A DNA stretch of 64,000 nucleotides. Origin: Rhodoferax sp. Its GTDB lineage: Bacteria; Pseudomonadota; Gammaproteobacteria; Burkholderiales; Burkholderiaceae_C. Location: positions 40,346-104,345 of the forward strand of contig NZ_JAAFHA010000006.1 of assembly GCF_010365055.1 (NCBI RefSeq), written 5' to 3'. How positions within the stretch are numbered: position 1 is the first letter of the stretch; each line of letters begins with the position of its first letter. Both the position numbers and the translations under genes were made by a program. Below, piece by piece: positions 1-8,459 of this stretch. Under the pieces are notes generated by a model. The model was not told where the DNA came from. It ran no database searches and was given only the letters and a program-made list of their open reading frames with translations.

Positions 1-884
1 GCGACCCGCTGCCAGCCGCCACGCTTGACAGCATCCGGCGCACGCGTCTGGCGCTCAAGGGCCCGCTGGAGACGCCGTCGGGCGGCGGCTACCGCTCGTC
101 AAACGTGCGACTGCGGGAAGAGTTCCAGCTCTACGCCAACCTGCGCCCAGCGAAGACCATCATCCCGGGCGGACGTTTCGACAAGATCGATCTGGTGGTG
201 GTGCGCGAGAACCTCGAAGGTCTGTACATCGGTCACGAAACCTACATTCCGATCGACGGTGATCCGCATGCCGTGGCCATGGCCACCGGCATCAATACCC
301 GAACCGGCAGCCGCCGCCTGCTGGAATACGCGTTTGAACATGCCATCGCAACCGGTCGCAAGAAAGTCACGATCGTGCACAAGGCCAACATCATGAAGGC
401 ACTGACTGGGCTCTTTCTGGAAACCGGTCTGGAACTGTACGAGCGCAAGTACAAGGGCCGCTTTGAACTCGATGCCGTCATCATTGATGCTTGCGCCATG
501 AAACTCGTCATCAATCCCTGGCAGTTCGACATGCTGGTCACCACCAACCTGTTCGGCGACATCCTGTCCGACCTGGTGGCCGGTCTGGTCGGCGGCCTGG
601 GCATGACGCCGGGTGCCAACATCGGCGTCGATGCGGCGATCTTCGAGGCGGTGCATGGCTCGGCCCCGGACATCGCGGGCAAGGGCATTGCCAACCCTAT
701 TGCCCTGATGCTGGCCGCCGCCATGATGCTCGATCACTGCAAATTGCCCGAGTTGGCCACGCGGCTTCGCCAAGCTATTGATGACACGCTGAACATCGAC
801 AAGGTGCGCACCGGCGACCTGGGTGGCACGGCGGGAACGGCCGCGTTCACCAAGGCGCTGGTCAGCCGGATCGCGAACAACTGA
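1..884 (+). CDS. NAD-dependent isocitrate dehydrogenase family protein (5' end outside window)
   Basis: Oxidative decarboxylase of the isocitrate/isopropylmalate dehydrogenase family, most like the NAD-type isocitrate dehydrogenase of the TCA cycle. The frame is already open at base 3 and reads through the left edge, so the N-terminal nucleotide-binding part is missing. The visible protein begins just before the substrate loop (SSNVRLREEFQLYANLRP), followed by VVVRENLEGLYIGHE, where Arg-Glu-Asn is typical of the family. Further on are the catalytic Lys region (KKVTIVHKANIMK), the metal-binding Asp segment (NLFGDILSDLVAGLVGG) and the adenine-binding EAVHGSAPDIAGKGIANP. The C-terminus, at 884, looks complete. 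Isopropylmalate or tartrate dehydrogenase are less likely because of the YANLRPAKT block. The next gene is a TetR regulator, so this gene probably ends its own unit. Confidence 0.88.
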   Translation, partial: DPLPAATLDSIRRTRLALKGPLETPSGGGYRSSNVRLREEFQLYANLRPAKTIIPGGRFDKIDLVVVRENLEGLYIGHETYIPIDGDPHAVAMATGINTRTGSRRLLEYAFEHAIATGRKKVTIVHKANIMKALTGLFLETGLELYERKYKGRFELDAVIIDACAMKLVINPWQFDMLVTTNLFGDILSDLVAGLVGGLGMTPGANIGVDAAIFEAVHGSAPDIAGKGIANPIALMLAAAMMLDHCKLPELATRLRQAIDDTLNIDKVRTGDLGGTAGTAAFTKALVSRIANN

Positions 885-952
885 ACGACCGCGTTGATGC
901 GGACAGGCGCCTCGGCCTGATAGACATCCAGGTTACCGTCTCAATGCGTCCT

Positions 953-965
953 ATACTTTAGGTAT
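953..965. promoter_or_regulatory. Candidate TetR operator and -10 region
   Basis: ATAC-TTTAG-GTAT is an inverted repeat that overlaps a good -10 hexamer (TATACT, 952-957) and the ATG of the TetR gene at 964. A related 10-mer (ACTTAGGGTA, 1714-1723) lies in front of the dctQ gene, against ACTTTAGGTA here. I infer autoregulation and control of the transporter; the match is short. No Shine-Dalgarno site precedes ATG 964, so the message may be nearly leaderless. Confidence 0.35.
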
Positions 966-1671
966 GAACCAATCAGTACATTTGCTGCCCAAAAAGGCTG
1001 AGGGATCCAAGCCGGTCAAGGCCGTCAAAGCGCCACTGGCCTTGCGTGTGCCCACTCGCACCAACGACCCGGATCGCACCATGGCCGGCATTCTGGAAGT
1101 GGCCACGGTGGAGTTTGGCGAGAAGGGCTTGGACGGCGCCCGCATCGACAAGATCGCCGCGGCCACCCAGACCAGCAAACGCATGATTTACTACTACTTT
1201 GGCAGCAAAGAGGGCTTGTACCGTGCTGTGCTGGAAGATGTTTACCGGCGCATGCGCGCCATCGAGTCGAGCTTGCATCTGTCCGATTTGCCGCCGATCG
1301 AAGCGCTGCAAAAACTGATTGGCTTCACTTTCGACCATCACCACAGCAACGAGAATTTCATTCGATTGGTAATGTCCGAAAACATACAGCGCGGTGCCTA
1401 TCTGGCGCAGAGCAAAAGTATTCAGGATTTGAATGTGCCGGCCATTGCCGCCATTGCCGACCTGTACAACCGGGGTATCGCGGCCGGGGTATTTCGTGCG
1501 GGCCTCGACCCGGTCGACATTCATGCGTCCATTTCAGCGCTGACGTTTTTCAATGTCTCCAACCAGCACACTTTCGGTCTGATTTTCAATCGGGACCCGG
1601 CTTCACCCCAAGCCATTGCAGCACGGCGCGCCAGCATCGGTGACATGGTGCTGCGCTTCATGTTGGCCTGA
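964..1671 (+). CDS. TetR/AcrR family transcriptional regulator
   Basis: DNA-binding repressor-type regulator, 235 residues. After a roughly 35-residue basic N-terminal extension, the TetR helix-turn-helix lies at about residues 38-85: ILEVATVEFGEKGLDGARI, then IDKIAAATQTSKRMIYYYF and GSKEGLYRAVL. The rest is the variable ligand/dimerisation domain (TetR_C-like), rich in Phe and His (FTFDHHHSNENFIRLVM), which does not reveal the ligand. It sits directly upstream of the TRAP genes in the same direction, 117 bp away, so control of dctQMP is a reasonable inference. The start at 964 is taken because the frame is open and a -10 element is close. A later start, Met at 1081, would remove the extension but cut close to the first HTH helix. 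Confidence 0.85.
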   Translation: MNQSVHLLPKKAEGSKPVKAVKAPLALRVPTRTNDPDRTMAGILEVATVEFGEKGLDGARIDKIAAATQTSKRMIYYYFGSKEGLYRAVLEDVYRRMRAIESSLHLSDLPPIEALQKLIGFTFDHHHSNENFIRLVMSENIQRGAYLAQSKSIQDLNVPAIAAIADLYNRGIAAGVFRAGLDPVDIHASISALTFFNVSNQHTFGLIFNRDPASPQAIAARRASIGDMVLRFMLA

Positions 1672-1788
1672 GTTTTCCCTGCGTTAACACATTCTGCCAA
1701 AAATAGTTGGCGAACTTAGGGTAAACCCTGATTCAGCAAGACTAACTAGTTCGTACATTAACTGCATTCCAAATATTCTGGAGACAAA

Positions 1789-2364
1789 ATGGTTCAAAAA
1801 TTGATTGGCCGCTACTGCCAGTTGCTCACTGCGATCATCGTCATGTGCCTGGTGATCATGGTGCTCATGGTGTTTGGCAACGTGGTGATGCGCTACGCCT
1901 TCAACTCCGGCATTGCGGTGTCAGAAGAGATGTCCCGGTGGTTGTTCCTGTGGCTGATCTTCCTGGGGGCCAGCATTGCGGTGCATGAGCAGGCCCACAT
2001 GGGCAGTGACATGGTGTTGGAAATGCTGCCCCCCAAACTGCAAAAAGTAGCCGTGGTGGTCGGGCAGTTGCTGATGCTGTGGGTGACCTGGCTGATCTTC
2101 TCTGGCAGCCTGGCGCAAACAAAGATCAATTGGGACGTGGTGGCGCCCGTGACCGAATACTCCATGGCCTGGGTCTACAGCACCGGCGTGGTGTTTTCTG
2201 TCTCCACCGGGCTCATGCTGCTCAGCGACCTGTGGTTCACGCTGCGCGGCGAACTCACCCCGGTGCAGATCCGAAAAGCGCAGCACGCCGCCGAGCTGGA
2301 GCAATTTGAATTCAATGCACGTGCCGCTGAACAGCAGGGTGGCAAGTCGGCTACCCCCCTCTGA
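1789..2364 (+). CDS. dctQ: TRAP transporter small permease (DctQ type)
   Basis: Small membrane subunit of a tripartite ATP-independent periplasmic transporter, which imports organic acids with a sodium gradient. The 191-residue product has four hydrophobic segments (about residues 13-35, 50-68, 88-110, 128-150) and the DctQ signature region MRYAFNSGIAVSEEMSRWLF, in which the Glu-Glu pair is typical. GGAG at 1779-1782 precedes the ATG. The large permease gene follows after 13 bp and the binding protein after that, giving the usual Q-M-P order. A hydrophilic C-terminal tail of about 40 residues is longer than average. The substrate cannot be read from this subunit. Confidence 0.9.
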   Translation: MVQKLIGRYCQLLTAIIVMCLVIMVLMVFGNVVMRYAFNSGIAVSEEMSRWLFLWLIFLGASIAVHEQAHMGSDMVLEMLPPKLQKVAVVVGQLLMLWVTWLIFSGSLAQTKINWDVVAPVTEYSMAWVYSTGVVFSVSTGLMLLSDLWFTLRGELTPVQIRKAQHAAELEQFEFNARAAEQQGGKSATPL

Positions 2365-2377
2365 CACGGAGCTTTCG

Positions 2378-3658
2378 ATGACCATTGCCATTTTTCTAGC
2401 CGCCTTGATCGGGGCGGTTGCGCTCGGTATTCCGATTGCCTATTCCCTGTTGCTTTCCGGTGTGGCCTTGATGGTGCATCTGGGTAATTTTGACGCGCAA
2501 ATTCTGGCGCAAAACGTGTTGGAGGGCGCCAACAGCTTCCCGCTTCTGGCCGTGCCTTTCTTCATGCTGGCCGGTGAAATCATGAACGTCGGCGGCTTGT
2601 CGCGGCGCATTGTGGACCTGGCCATTGCGCTGGTCGGCCATGTGCGTGGCGGTCTCGGTTATGTGACCATCATCGCGGCCTGTCTGATGGCCTCGCTGTC
2701 GGGCTCTGCCGTGGCGGATACCGCCGCGCTGACCGCCTTGTTGCTGCCCATGATGGTGCGCGCCGGCCACCAGAAGGCCCGCTCGGGCGGCCTGATTGCG
2801 TCGGCTGGCATCATTGCGCCGATCATTCCACCGTCGATCCCTTTCGTGATCTTTGGTGTGACCGCCAACGTGTCCATCGGCAAGCTGTTTCTGGCGGGTA
2901 TCGTGCCCGGCCTCATGATGGGCATCGCCTGCGCGATTGCCTGGTGGCTGACGGCACGCGCCGAGGCCGTGGTGACCCCACCCAAAGCGACCCGTGCCAC
3001 CCTGATCAAGGCTTTTCGTGAATCCACCTGGGCGCTGGTGTTGCCGCTCATTGTGCTGGTCGGTCTGAAGTTTGGTGTGTTCACACCGACCGAAGCCGCC
3101 GTGGTGGCCGCTGTCTATGCATTTTTTGTGGCGACCGTGGTGTACCGCGAACTGAGCCTGAAGCAGTTGTATGAGGTGTTTGCCGCTTCGGCCAAAACCA
3201 CCTCGGTCATCATGTTCATGGTGGCAGCTGCAGCAGTCAGCGCCTGGTTGATTGCCGTGGCCGACCTGCCGGGACAACTCATTGGCATCTTGCAGCCCTT
3301 CATGCAAAGCCCAACCACCTTGTTGTGCATTTTGATGCTGGTGTTGCTGCTGGTCGGCATGGTGATGGACCTGACCCCGACCATCCTGATTCTGGCGCCG
3401 GTGATGGTGCCGGTGGTCAAGGCCGCAGGCATTGACCCGGTGTACTTTGGCGTGCTGTTTGTGATGGTGGGCGTCATTGGCCTGGTCACACCGCCCGTGG
3501 GCACCGTGCTCAATGTTGTGGCCGGTGTCGGCAAGATGAAGATGGACCAGGTGGCGCGCGGTGTGATGCCGTTCCTGATCGCCGACGTGATTGTTTTGTT
3601 CCTGCTTGTGGCCTTCCCTGCCCTCGTGCTGGCGCCCCTGGACTTCTTCTATAAATGA
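2378..3658 (+). CDS. dctM: TRAP transporter large permease (DctM type)
   Basis: Large membrane subunit of the TRAP transporter, 426 residues with about 12 hydrophobic stretches. Family landmarks are visible: the N-terminal FLAALIGAVALGIPIAYSLL, the VPFFMLAGEIMNVGG segment, GSAVADTAALTALLLPMM, the IIPPSIPFVIFG loop, and PPVGTVLNVVAG near the C-terminus. The ATG at 2378 was chosen over an upstream in-frame start at 2306, which lies inside dctQ, because GGAG (2368-2371) is six bases ahead and the protein then begins at the normal family position. It pairs with the upstream small permease and the downstream binding protein. Confidence 0.93.
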   Translation: MTIAIFLAALIGAVALGIPIAYSLLLSGVALMVHLGNFDAQILAQNVLEGANSFPLLAVPFFMLAGEIMNVGGLSRRIVDLAIALVGHVRGGLGYVTIIAACLMASLSGSAVADTAALTALLLPMMVRAGHQKARSGGLIASAGIIAPIIPPSIPFVIFGVTANVSIGKLFLAGIVPGLMMGIACAIAWWLTARAEAVVTPPKATRATLIKAFRESTWALVLPLIVLVGLKFGVFTPTEAAVVAAVYAFFVATVVYRELSLKQLYEVFAASAKTTSVIMFMVAAAAVSAWLIAVADLPGQLIGILQPFMQSPTTLLCILMLVLLLVGMVMDLTPTILILAPVMVPVVKAAGIDPVYFGVLFVMVGVIGLVTPPVGTVLNVVAGVGKMKMDQVARGVMPFLIADVIVLFLLVAFPALVLAPLDFFYK

Positions 3659-3743
3659 TTTTCTCGGGTTGTTGCGGTGCTGGGCACGCCACCGCTTCAA
3701 CCCTTTCAACGGCGTCCCGACTGCACTGTAGATGGAGACTCAA

Positions 3744-4751
3744 ATGAAACGACTCGTACTTAAATCAATCGTGGCCGCCGTGGCCCTGGCCGCTTTTGGC
3801 ATGGCTTCTGCTCAGGACATCAAAGAGCACACCTTCAAGTTCGCCACCAACGGGGCCGGCGAGCACCCTTCAGTGGCCGGCATGAAAAAGTTCTCGGAAC
3901 TGGTGGCGGCCAAGTCCGGTGGCAAGATGCGGGTCAAGATGTTCGTCGGCGGCATTCTCGGCAGTGACCAGGCCAACATTTCGGCCATCCAGGGCGGCAC
4001 GCTGGAAATGGCGGTGATGAACACCGGTATTCTGGCCAGTGTGGCCAAGGAACTGGCGATTTTCGATTTCCCGTTCTTGTTCGCCAATAGCAAAGAGTCT
4101 GACGCGCTGGTGGACGGCCCGGTGGGCAAGAAGCTGCACCAGAAACTCGAAGCCAAGGGCCTGATTGGTCTGGCTTACTGGGAACTGGGTTACCGCGAGA
4201 TCACCAACAGCAAGCGTGCGCTGGTCAAGGTGGAAGATATCGAAGGTCTGAAACTACGCGTGATCCCAAACCCGATCAACGTGGCCTGGGTCAAGGCGCT
4301 GGGTGCCAACCCGACACCGCTGCCCTTCCCCGAGGTGTACAGCGCGTTGGAGCAAAAAGCCATTGACGGTCAGGAAAACCCGGTGTCCGTGATTGCCACC
4401 AGCAAGTTCTGGGAAGTCCAGAAGTACATGACGATGACCAACCACCAGTACAACCCGCAGTCGGTGATCTTCAGCAAAAAGGTCTGGGACGCTCTGACCC
4501 CGACCGAGCGCAAGATTCTGGACGACTCGGCGGATGAAGCCACCAAGTACCAGCGCGAGCAAGCGCGTGCCGCCGTGGCAGTCAACATGGAACTGCTGAA
4601 GAAAAATGGCATGACCGTGTCGGAATTCGCACCGGTTGAAGTGGCCAAGCTGCGCGAAAAGATGAAGCCGGTGATTGCCCAGTTCAGCGCCAACGTGGGC
4701 GAAGAGACCGTCAAGGAAGTCCAGGCCGAATTGGCCAAGATGCGCAAGTAA
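3744..4751 (+). CDS. dctP: TRAP transporter substrate-binding protein (DctP type)
   Basis: Periplasmic solute-binding subunit, 335 residues. A signal peptide is clear (MKRLVLKSIVAAVALAAFGM, cleavage after ASA-Q). The mature part is a DctP fold: FKFATNGAGEHPSVAGMKKF, then GILGSDQANISAIQGGTLEM, and GLKLRVIPNPINVAWVKALG, whose Arg normally salt-bridges the carboxylate of the ligand. The ATG at 3744 was preferred to one four codons upstream because GGAG at 3734-3737 fits it. A near-paralogue is encoded at 8460-9467 without its own permeases, so both binding proteins may share this membrane pair. The ligand is probably a carboxylic acid; more cannot be said from sequence. Confidence 0.92.
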   Translation: MKRLVLKSIVAAVALAAFGMASAQDIKEHTFKFATNGAGEHPSVAGMKKFSELVAAKSGGKMRVKMFVGGILGSDQANISAIQGGTLEMAVMNTGILASVAKELAIFDFPFLFANSKESDALVDGPVGKKLHQKLEAKGLIGLAYWELGYREITNSKRALVKVEDIEGLKLRVIPNPINVAWVKALGANPTPLPFPEVYSALEQKAIDGQENPVSVIATSKFWEVQKYMTMTNHQYNPQSVIFSKKVWDALTPTERKILDDSADEATKYQREQARAAVAVNMELLKKNGMTVSEFAPVEVAKLREKMKPVIAQFSANVGEETVKEVQAELAKMRK

Positions 4752-4758
4752 GCCTGCT

Positions 4759-4788
4759 GTGACCGGCGTTCCTTGGGACGCTGGTCAC
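4759..4788 (+). terminator. Hairpin at the end of the TRAP operon
   Basis: GTGACC-G-GCGT and ACGC-T-GGTCAC form a stem of about ten pairs with one internal mismatch and an eight-base loop, starting eight bases after the dctP stop. No U-run follows, so it may protect the mRNA end or act with Rho rather than being a classical intrinsic terminator. Confidence 0.5.
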
Positions 4789-4860
4789 CCGCGTCAGCTG
4801 CGGCATCCGCGACCCGCTGGCGCATCAAAGGCCAAGGCAAAACCAAGCGCCTTGCAAAAA

Positions 4861-4910
4861 GCATAGCTGCCTACGCACTATCCATAAGGGCTAGAGCCCA
4901 TTTTTATCTA
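4861..4910. repeat. Comamonadaceae-type short interspersed repeat, copy 1
   Basis: Contains ATAGCTGC, then a 14-base variable spacer region with CCATAAGGGCTAGAGCCC, then an AT-rich tail. The same layout recurs at 9506, 10312, 26772, 32228, 34378, 49404 and 62851. This copy lies immediately upstream of the shikimate-dehydrogenase-like gene, so it forms part of its leader. Confidence 0.75.
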
Positions 4911-4915
4911 AATAT

Positions 4916-5749
4916 ATGATGACCATCAATGGCAACACCGAATTGATTGCGCACATTGGCTTTCCCACGTTCGCATTCAAAGCGCCCCTGATTTACAACC
5001 CCTGGTTTGAAAAATCGGGCATCAACGCCGTCGTCGTGCCGATGGGCTGCCAGGCCGCCGATTACCCGGATTTCTTGCGGTCCTTGTTCAAGCTCACCAA
5101 CATCCGGGGCGCGCTGATCACCATGCCGCACAAGGTGAGCACCGTCGGCTTGCTCGACGAGGTGTTTCCCACCGCTGCCATTGCCGGCTCCTGCAACGCA
5201 GTGCGCCGCGGGCCCGATGGCCGCTTGCAGGGCGACATGTTCGATGGCGAGGGTTTTGTGCGTGGCATCAAGCGCAAGGGTTTCGATCCCAAAGGCCGGC
5301 GTGCCCTGTTGGTCGGCGCCGGTGGTGTCGGCTGCGCCATTGCCGCCTCACTGGCCGCTGCGGGTGTGCTGGAGATGGACTTGTTTGACGTGCATGCAGA
5401 CTGCGCCACCGGCCTGGCAGCGCGCCTGATGCAGCATTACCCGCAAATGACGGTGCGTACTGGCTGCAAAGATCCTGCGGGATTTGAGCTGCTGGTCAAT
5501 GCCACCCCGATGGGCATGAACGACGGCGACCCACTTCCGGTGGACATGGGCCGCGTTGACCCGTCCACCTTCGTCGGCGAAGTGGTCATGCAGTCCGAGA
5601 TGACGGCGTTTCTGAAAGCGGCGCAAGCGCGCGGCTGCCGCATCCAGGTGGGCTCAGACATGCTGTTTGAGCAGATACCGGCTTACCTGGAGTTCTTTGG
5701 CTATGCCACCACCACCGCGCAAGAGTTGCGTGCTGTGGCGAATCTATAG
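4916..5749 (+). CDS. Shikimate/quinate dehydrogenase-like oxidoreductase with altered substrate site
   Basis: AroE-superfamily NAD(P) oxidoreductase, 277 residues. The catalytic Lys (ALITMPHK), the GSCNAVR loop, the catalytic Asp (GDMFDGEGF, where AroE has GDNTDGxGF) and the Rossmann glycine loop GAGGVGCAIAASLAAAG are present, with VNATPMGM after them. The two serines that bind the shikimate carboxylate in AroE (HSLSP-type motif) are replaced: the equivalent reads TFAFKAPLIYN. Paralogues with changes here act on other polyhydroxy-cyclohexane acids or unknown compounds, so biosynthetic AroE is unlikely. ATG ATG at 4916/4919 gives two possible starts and there is no strong ribosome site; the leader is the short repeat. 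Neighbours are TRAP transport genes, which suggests a catabolic role on an imported acid (inference). Confidence 0.8.
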   Translation: MMTINGNTELIAHIGFPTFAFKAPLIYNPWFEKSGINAVVVPMGCQAADYPDFLRSLFKLTNIRGALITMPHKVSTVGLLDEVFPTAAIAGSCNAVRRGPDGRLQGDMFDGEGFVRGIKRKGFDPKGRRALLVGAGGVGCAIAASLAAAGVLEMDLFDVHADCATGLAARLMQHYPQMTVRTGCKDPAGFELLVNATPMGMNDGDPLPVDMGRVDPSTFVGEVVMQSEMTAFLKAAQARGCRIQVGSDMLFEQIPAYLEFFGYATTTAQELRAVANL

Positions 5750-5785
5750 CCGTCGTCGCATTAGGAGCGACCCACGAGGAACCAA

Positions 5786-7372
5786 ATGAACAACCTGAAA
5801 ATTTCAACCCGACTGGCGATCCTTATTGGTGTGTTGGGGGCCTTGCTGGTGCTCATTGGGAGCATTGGCTTGTACGGCATGACCAAAAGCGACCAAGCGT
5901 TAGAGACAGCCTATACGGGATCGACGTTACCCATCTCACAGATGGCCGAAATCCGCCACCTGATCCTGCGTAACCGCATGGTTATCGCCAATGCATTTAT
6001 CGAACAGACGCCCGAACTCATCAAACAAAGCATCAATGAGGTTGACGCAAATCTTGCCCAGGTCACCCAACTTTGGAGCACCTATTTGGCCACCCAAAGG
6101 ACGCCCGATGCGGCACAAATGGCCAATGTGTTTGCTGACAGGAACAAGCAACTGGTGCAGGAAGGATTCCTGCCCGCCGTGGAAGCCTTTCGTGCCAGTG
6201 ATTTCATGAAAGTGCACGACCTCATGGGCGCGAAAATAAGCCCGCTGTTTGATGCCGTGAGTGCTCAGTCTGACATCATGATGAAATCTCAACTCGGCGT
6301 GGCAAAACAGGGATTCGATGACGAGACTGCTCGTTTTCACACCATTCGTGGCGCATCGATTGTCTCCATTGTGGTGGGCCTGTTGTTTGCGGCGTGGTTT
6401 GGCTGGATTCTGGCGCGCGGAATTGCCAACCCCTTGCAACGTGCCGTAGAAATTTCAGACGCTGTGGCGCACGGCGATTTGAGCCAGAACATACCCACGG
6501 CTGGCAGCGACGAGATCGCGACTCTGATGCGTAGCCTGGCCGCCATGCAAGGCAGTCTGACCACTGTTGTTACCAACGTGCGCCAAGGCTCCGAGGGTGT
6601 CGCTACGGCCAGCGCAGAAATTGCCCAAGGCAACAGCGATTTAAGTGCACGTACCGAGAGTCAAGCCAGTGCCCTTGAACAAACTGCCGCCTCCATGGAA
6701 GAGCTCAGCGCCACCGTCAAACAGAACGCCGACAGTGCGCGCCAAGCCAATCAACTTGCGATGAATGCATCTACCGTTGCGATGCAGGGTGGCGACGTGG
6801 TGTCCCACGTGGTCGGTACCATGAAAGGCATCAGCGATGCCTCTCGCAAGATCAGCGACATCATCAGTGTGATTGACGGCATCGCCTTTCAGACCAACAT
6901 CCTGGCGCTGAATGCCGCGGTAGAAGCTGCGCGCGCGGGCGAACAAGGCCGTGGCTTTGCCGTGGTTGCATCAGAAGTTCGGTCCTTGGCTGGACGCTCC
7001 GCCGAGGCCGCCAAGGAAATCAAGTCACTGATCAACGCCAGCGTCGAGCGCGTAGAGCAAGGCACCACCCTGGTGGGCCAAGCCGGCAGCACCATGACCG
7101 AGGTTGTCAATTCCATCCAACGTGTCACCGACATCATGGGCGAGATCAGCGCGGCCAGCAGTGAACAGGCGGCAGGCGTGTCGCAAGTAGGCGAAGCGGT
7201 GACGCAAATGGACCAGGCTACACAGCAAAACGCGGCCCTGGTGGAGCAGATGGCCGCCGCGGCCAGCAGCTTGAAAAGCCAGGCACAGGACTTGGTGCAG
7301 GTCGTGGCGGTGTTCAAGCTGGGAGCCAACGACTCGCCGCGGGGATCGCCTGCGCTGATCGGATCTGCATGA
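5786..7372 (+). CDS. Methyl-accepting chemotaxis protein
   Basis: Transmembrane chemoreceptor of 528 residues. Transmembrane helix 1 is at about residues 11-32 (LAILIGVLGALLVLIGSIGL). A periplasmic four-helix-bundle sensor domain (about 33-185) follows, with SDQALETAYTGSTLPISQM typical of the 4HB_MCP type. Helix 2 is at about 190-212, then HAMP (PLQRAVEISDAVAHGDLSQN), then the signalling domain with the highly conserved hairpin tip ending in NAAVEAARAGEQGRGFAVVA. Start at ATG 5786, with an AGGAG-like CGAGGAACC ahead. The receptor lies between organic-acid uptake and catabolic genes; attraction to the same compound is plausible but not shown. No C-terminal CheR-binding pentapeptide of the NWETF kind is seen. 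Confidence 0.93.
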   Translation: MNNLKISTRLAILIGVLGALLVLIGSIGLYGMTKSDQALETAYTGSTLPISQMAEIRHLILRNRMVIANAFIEQTPELIKQSINEVDANLAQVTQLWSTYLATQRTPDAAQMANVFADRNKQLVQEGFLPAVEAFRASDFMKVHDLMGAKISPLFDAVSAQSDIMMKSQLGVAKQGFDDETARFHTIRGASIVSIVVGLLFAAWFGWILARGIANPLQRAVEISDAVAHGDLSQNIPTAGSDEIATLMRSLAAMQGSLTTVVTNVRQGSEGVATASAEIAQGNSDLSARTESQASALEQTAASMEELSATVKQNADSARQANQLAMNASTVAMQGGDVVSHVVGTMKGISDASRKISDIISVIDGIAFQTNILALNAAVEAARAGEQGRGFAVVASEVRSLAGRSAEAAKEIKSLINASVERVEQGTTLVGQAGSTMTEVVNSIQRVTDIMGEISAASSEQAAGVSQVGEAVTQMDQATQQNAALVEQMAAAASSLKSQAQDLVQVVAVFKLGANDSPRGSPALIGSA

Positions 7373-7480
7373 CGACTTATTGACTGCTCAGCCGGGCTTG
7401 CCGCCAATCAGGGCGCGAATAAATTTGGCCCTACAGAGCTGCCCCAGACCGCCCTATTGAATTGCCAACCAAAGGAAATC

Positions 7481-8416
7481 ATGTCCACACCTGCTAAAAC
7501 TTATGACGTTCTGATCAGCGAAGTCGGCCCTCGCGACGGCCTGCAATCGGTCAAAGCCACCATGTCCACGGACGACAAATTCAAGTGGATCGATGCGCTG
7601 GTGGCCGCCGGCCTGCGCGAGATCGAGGTCTGCTCGTTCGTGCCACCCAAGCTGTTGCCACAAATGGCCGACGCGGCTGAGGTGGTGCGCCATGCGCTCA
7701 CCCACCCCGGCGTGACCATCATGGCGCTGGTGCCCAACTTGCGCGGTGCCGAGGCCGCACTCAAGTCGGGCGTGCACAAGATCACCATTCCCTGTTCGGC
7801 CAGTGAAGCGCATTCATTGGCCAATGTGCGCAAGAGCCGAAAGGACATGGTGGAAGAAGTGCGGGCCATCGTGCGCCTGCGCGACGAGATCGCCTCCGGC
7901 GTAAAGATCGAAGCCGGACTGTCCACCGCTTTTGGCTGCACGATTCAGGGCGCGGTCACCGATGACGACGTGGTCTGGATGGCCGAACAGGTGGTGGCGG
8001 CCGGCGTGGACGAAGCTGGACTGTCAGACACCACCGGCATGGCCAATCCAGCGCAGGTGCGCCGCCTCTTTAACAAGGTACGCGCCGCCATTGGCGACAA
8101 GACCGGTGCCGCGCACATGCACAACACCCGTGGCCTGGGCCTGGCCAACTGCCTGGCGGCCTATGACGTGGGTGTGCGCACCTTTGACAGCTCGCTGGGT
8201 GGCCTGGGTGGCTGCCCCTACGCGCCGGGTGCATCGGGCAATGTGGTCACCGAAGACCTGGTCTTCATGTTCGAGGCCATGGGCATCACAACCGGCGTCG
8301 ACCTTGAAAAACTCATCGCCGCGCGTGCGCCTTTGATGGCGGGTCTGCCCGGCGAGCCGGTTTACGGCATGACCCCGCTGGCGGGTTTGCCCAAGGGTTG
8401 GGCGCAGGCACTGTGA
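7481..8416 (+). CDS. Hydroxymethylglutaryl-CoA lyase-like enzyme
   Basis: HMGL-like TIM-barrel lyase, 311 residues, splitting HMG-CoA to acetyl-CoA and acetoacetate or acting on a related 3-hydroxy-3-methyl acyl-CoA. Seen: GPRDGLQ with the metal/catalytic Arg-Asp near residue 16, IEVCSFVPPKLLPQMADA, the metal-binding HMHNTRGLG, and the signature Cys in GGLGGCPYAPGASGN. AAAGGAA at 7471-7477 supports ATG 7481 over an upstream TTG in frame. It sits between a chemoreceptor and the second TRAP binding protein. A role in leucine or terpenoid-acid breakdown would be usual; here the neighbours suggest degradation of an imported acid. Relatives such as citramalyl-CoA lyase-type enzymes cannot be excluded. 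Confidence 0.85.
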   Translation: MSTPAKTYDVLISEVGPRDGLQSVKATMSTDDKFKWIDALVAAGLREIEVCSFVPPKLLPQMADAAEVVRHALTHPGVTIMALVPNLRGAEAALKSGVHKITIPCSASEAHSLANVRKSRKDMVEEVRAIVRLRDEIASGVKIEAGLSTAFGCTIQGAVTDDDVVWMAEQVVAAGVDEAGLSDTTGMANPAQVRRLFNKVRAAIGDKTGAAHMHNTRGLGLANCLAAYDVGVRTFDSSLGGLGGCPYAPGASGNVVTEDLVFMFEAMGITTGVDLEKLIAARAPLMAGLPGEPVYGMTPLAGLPKGWAQAL

Positions 8417-8459
8417 TCCACAGTTGAAATCAAACTCCATTTTTAAAAGGAAATTCCTC

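Noticed and set aside
2396..3709. Long minus-strand open frame opposite dctM (437 codons)
   Set aside because: It is antisense to a well-supported permease gene, is very rich in His, Gln and Arg, and has no recognisable domain; it is a by-product of GC-rich codon use.
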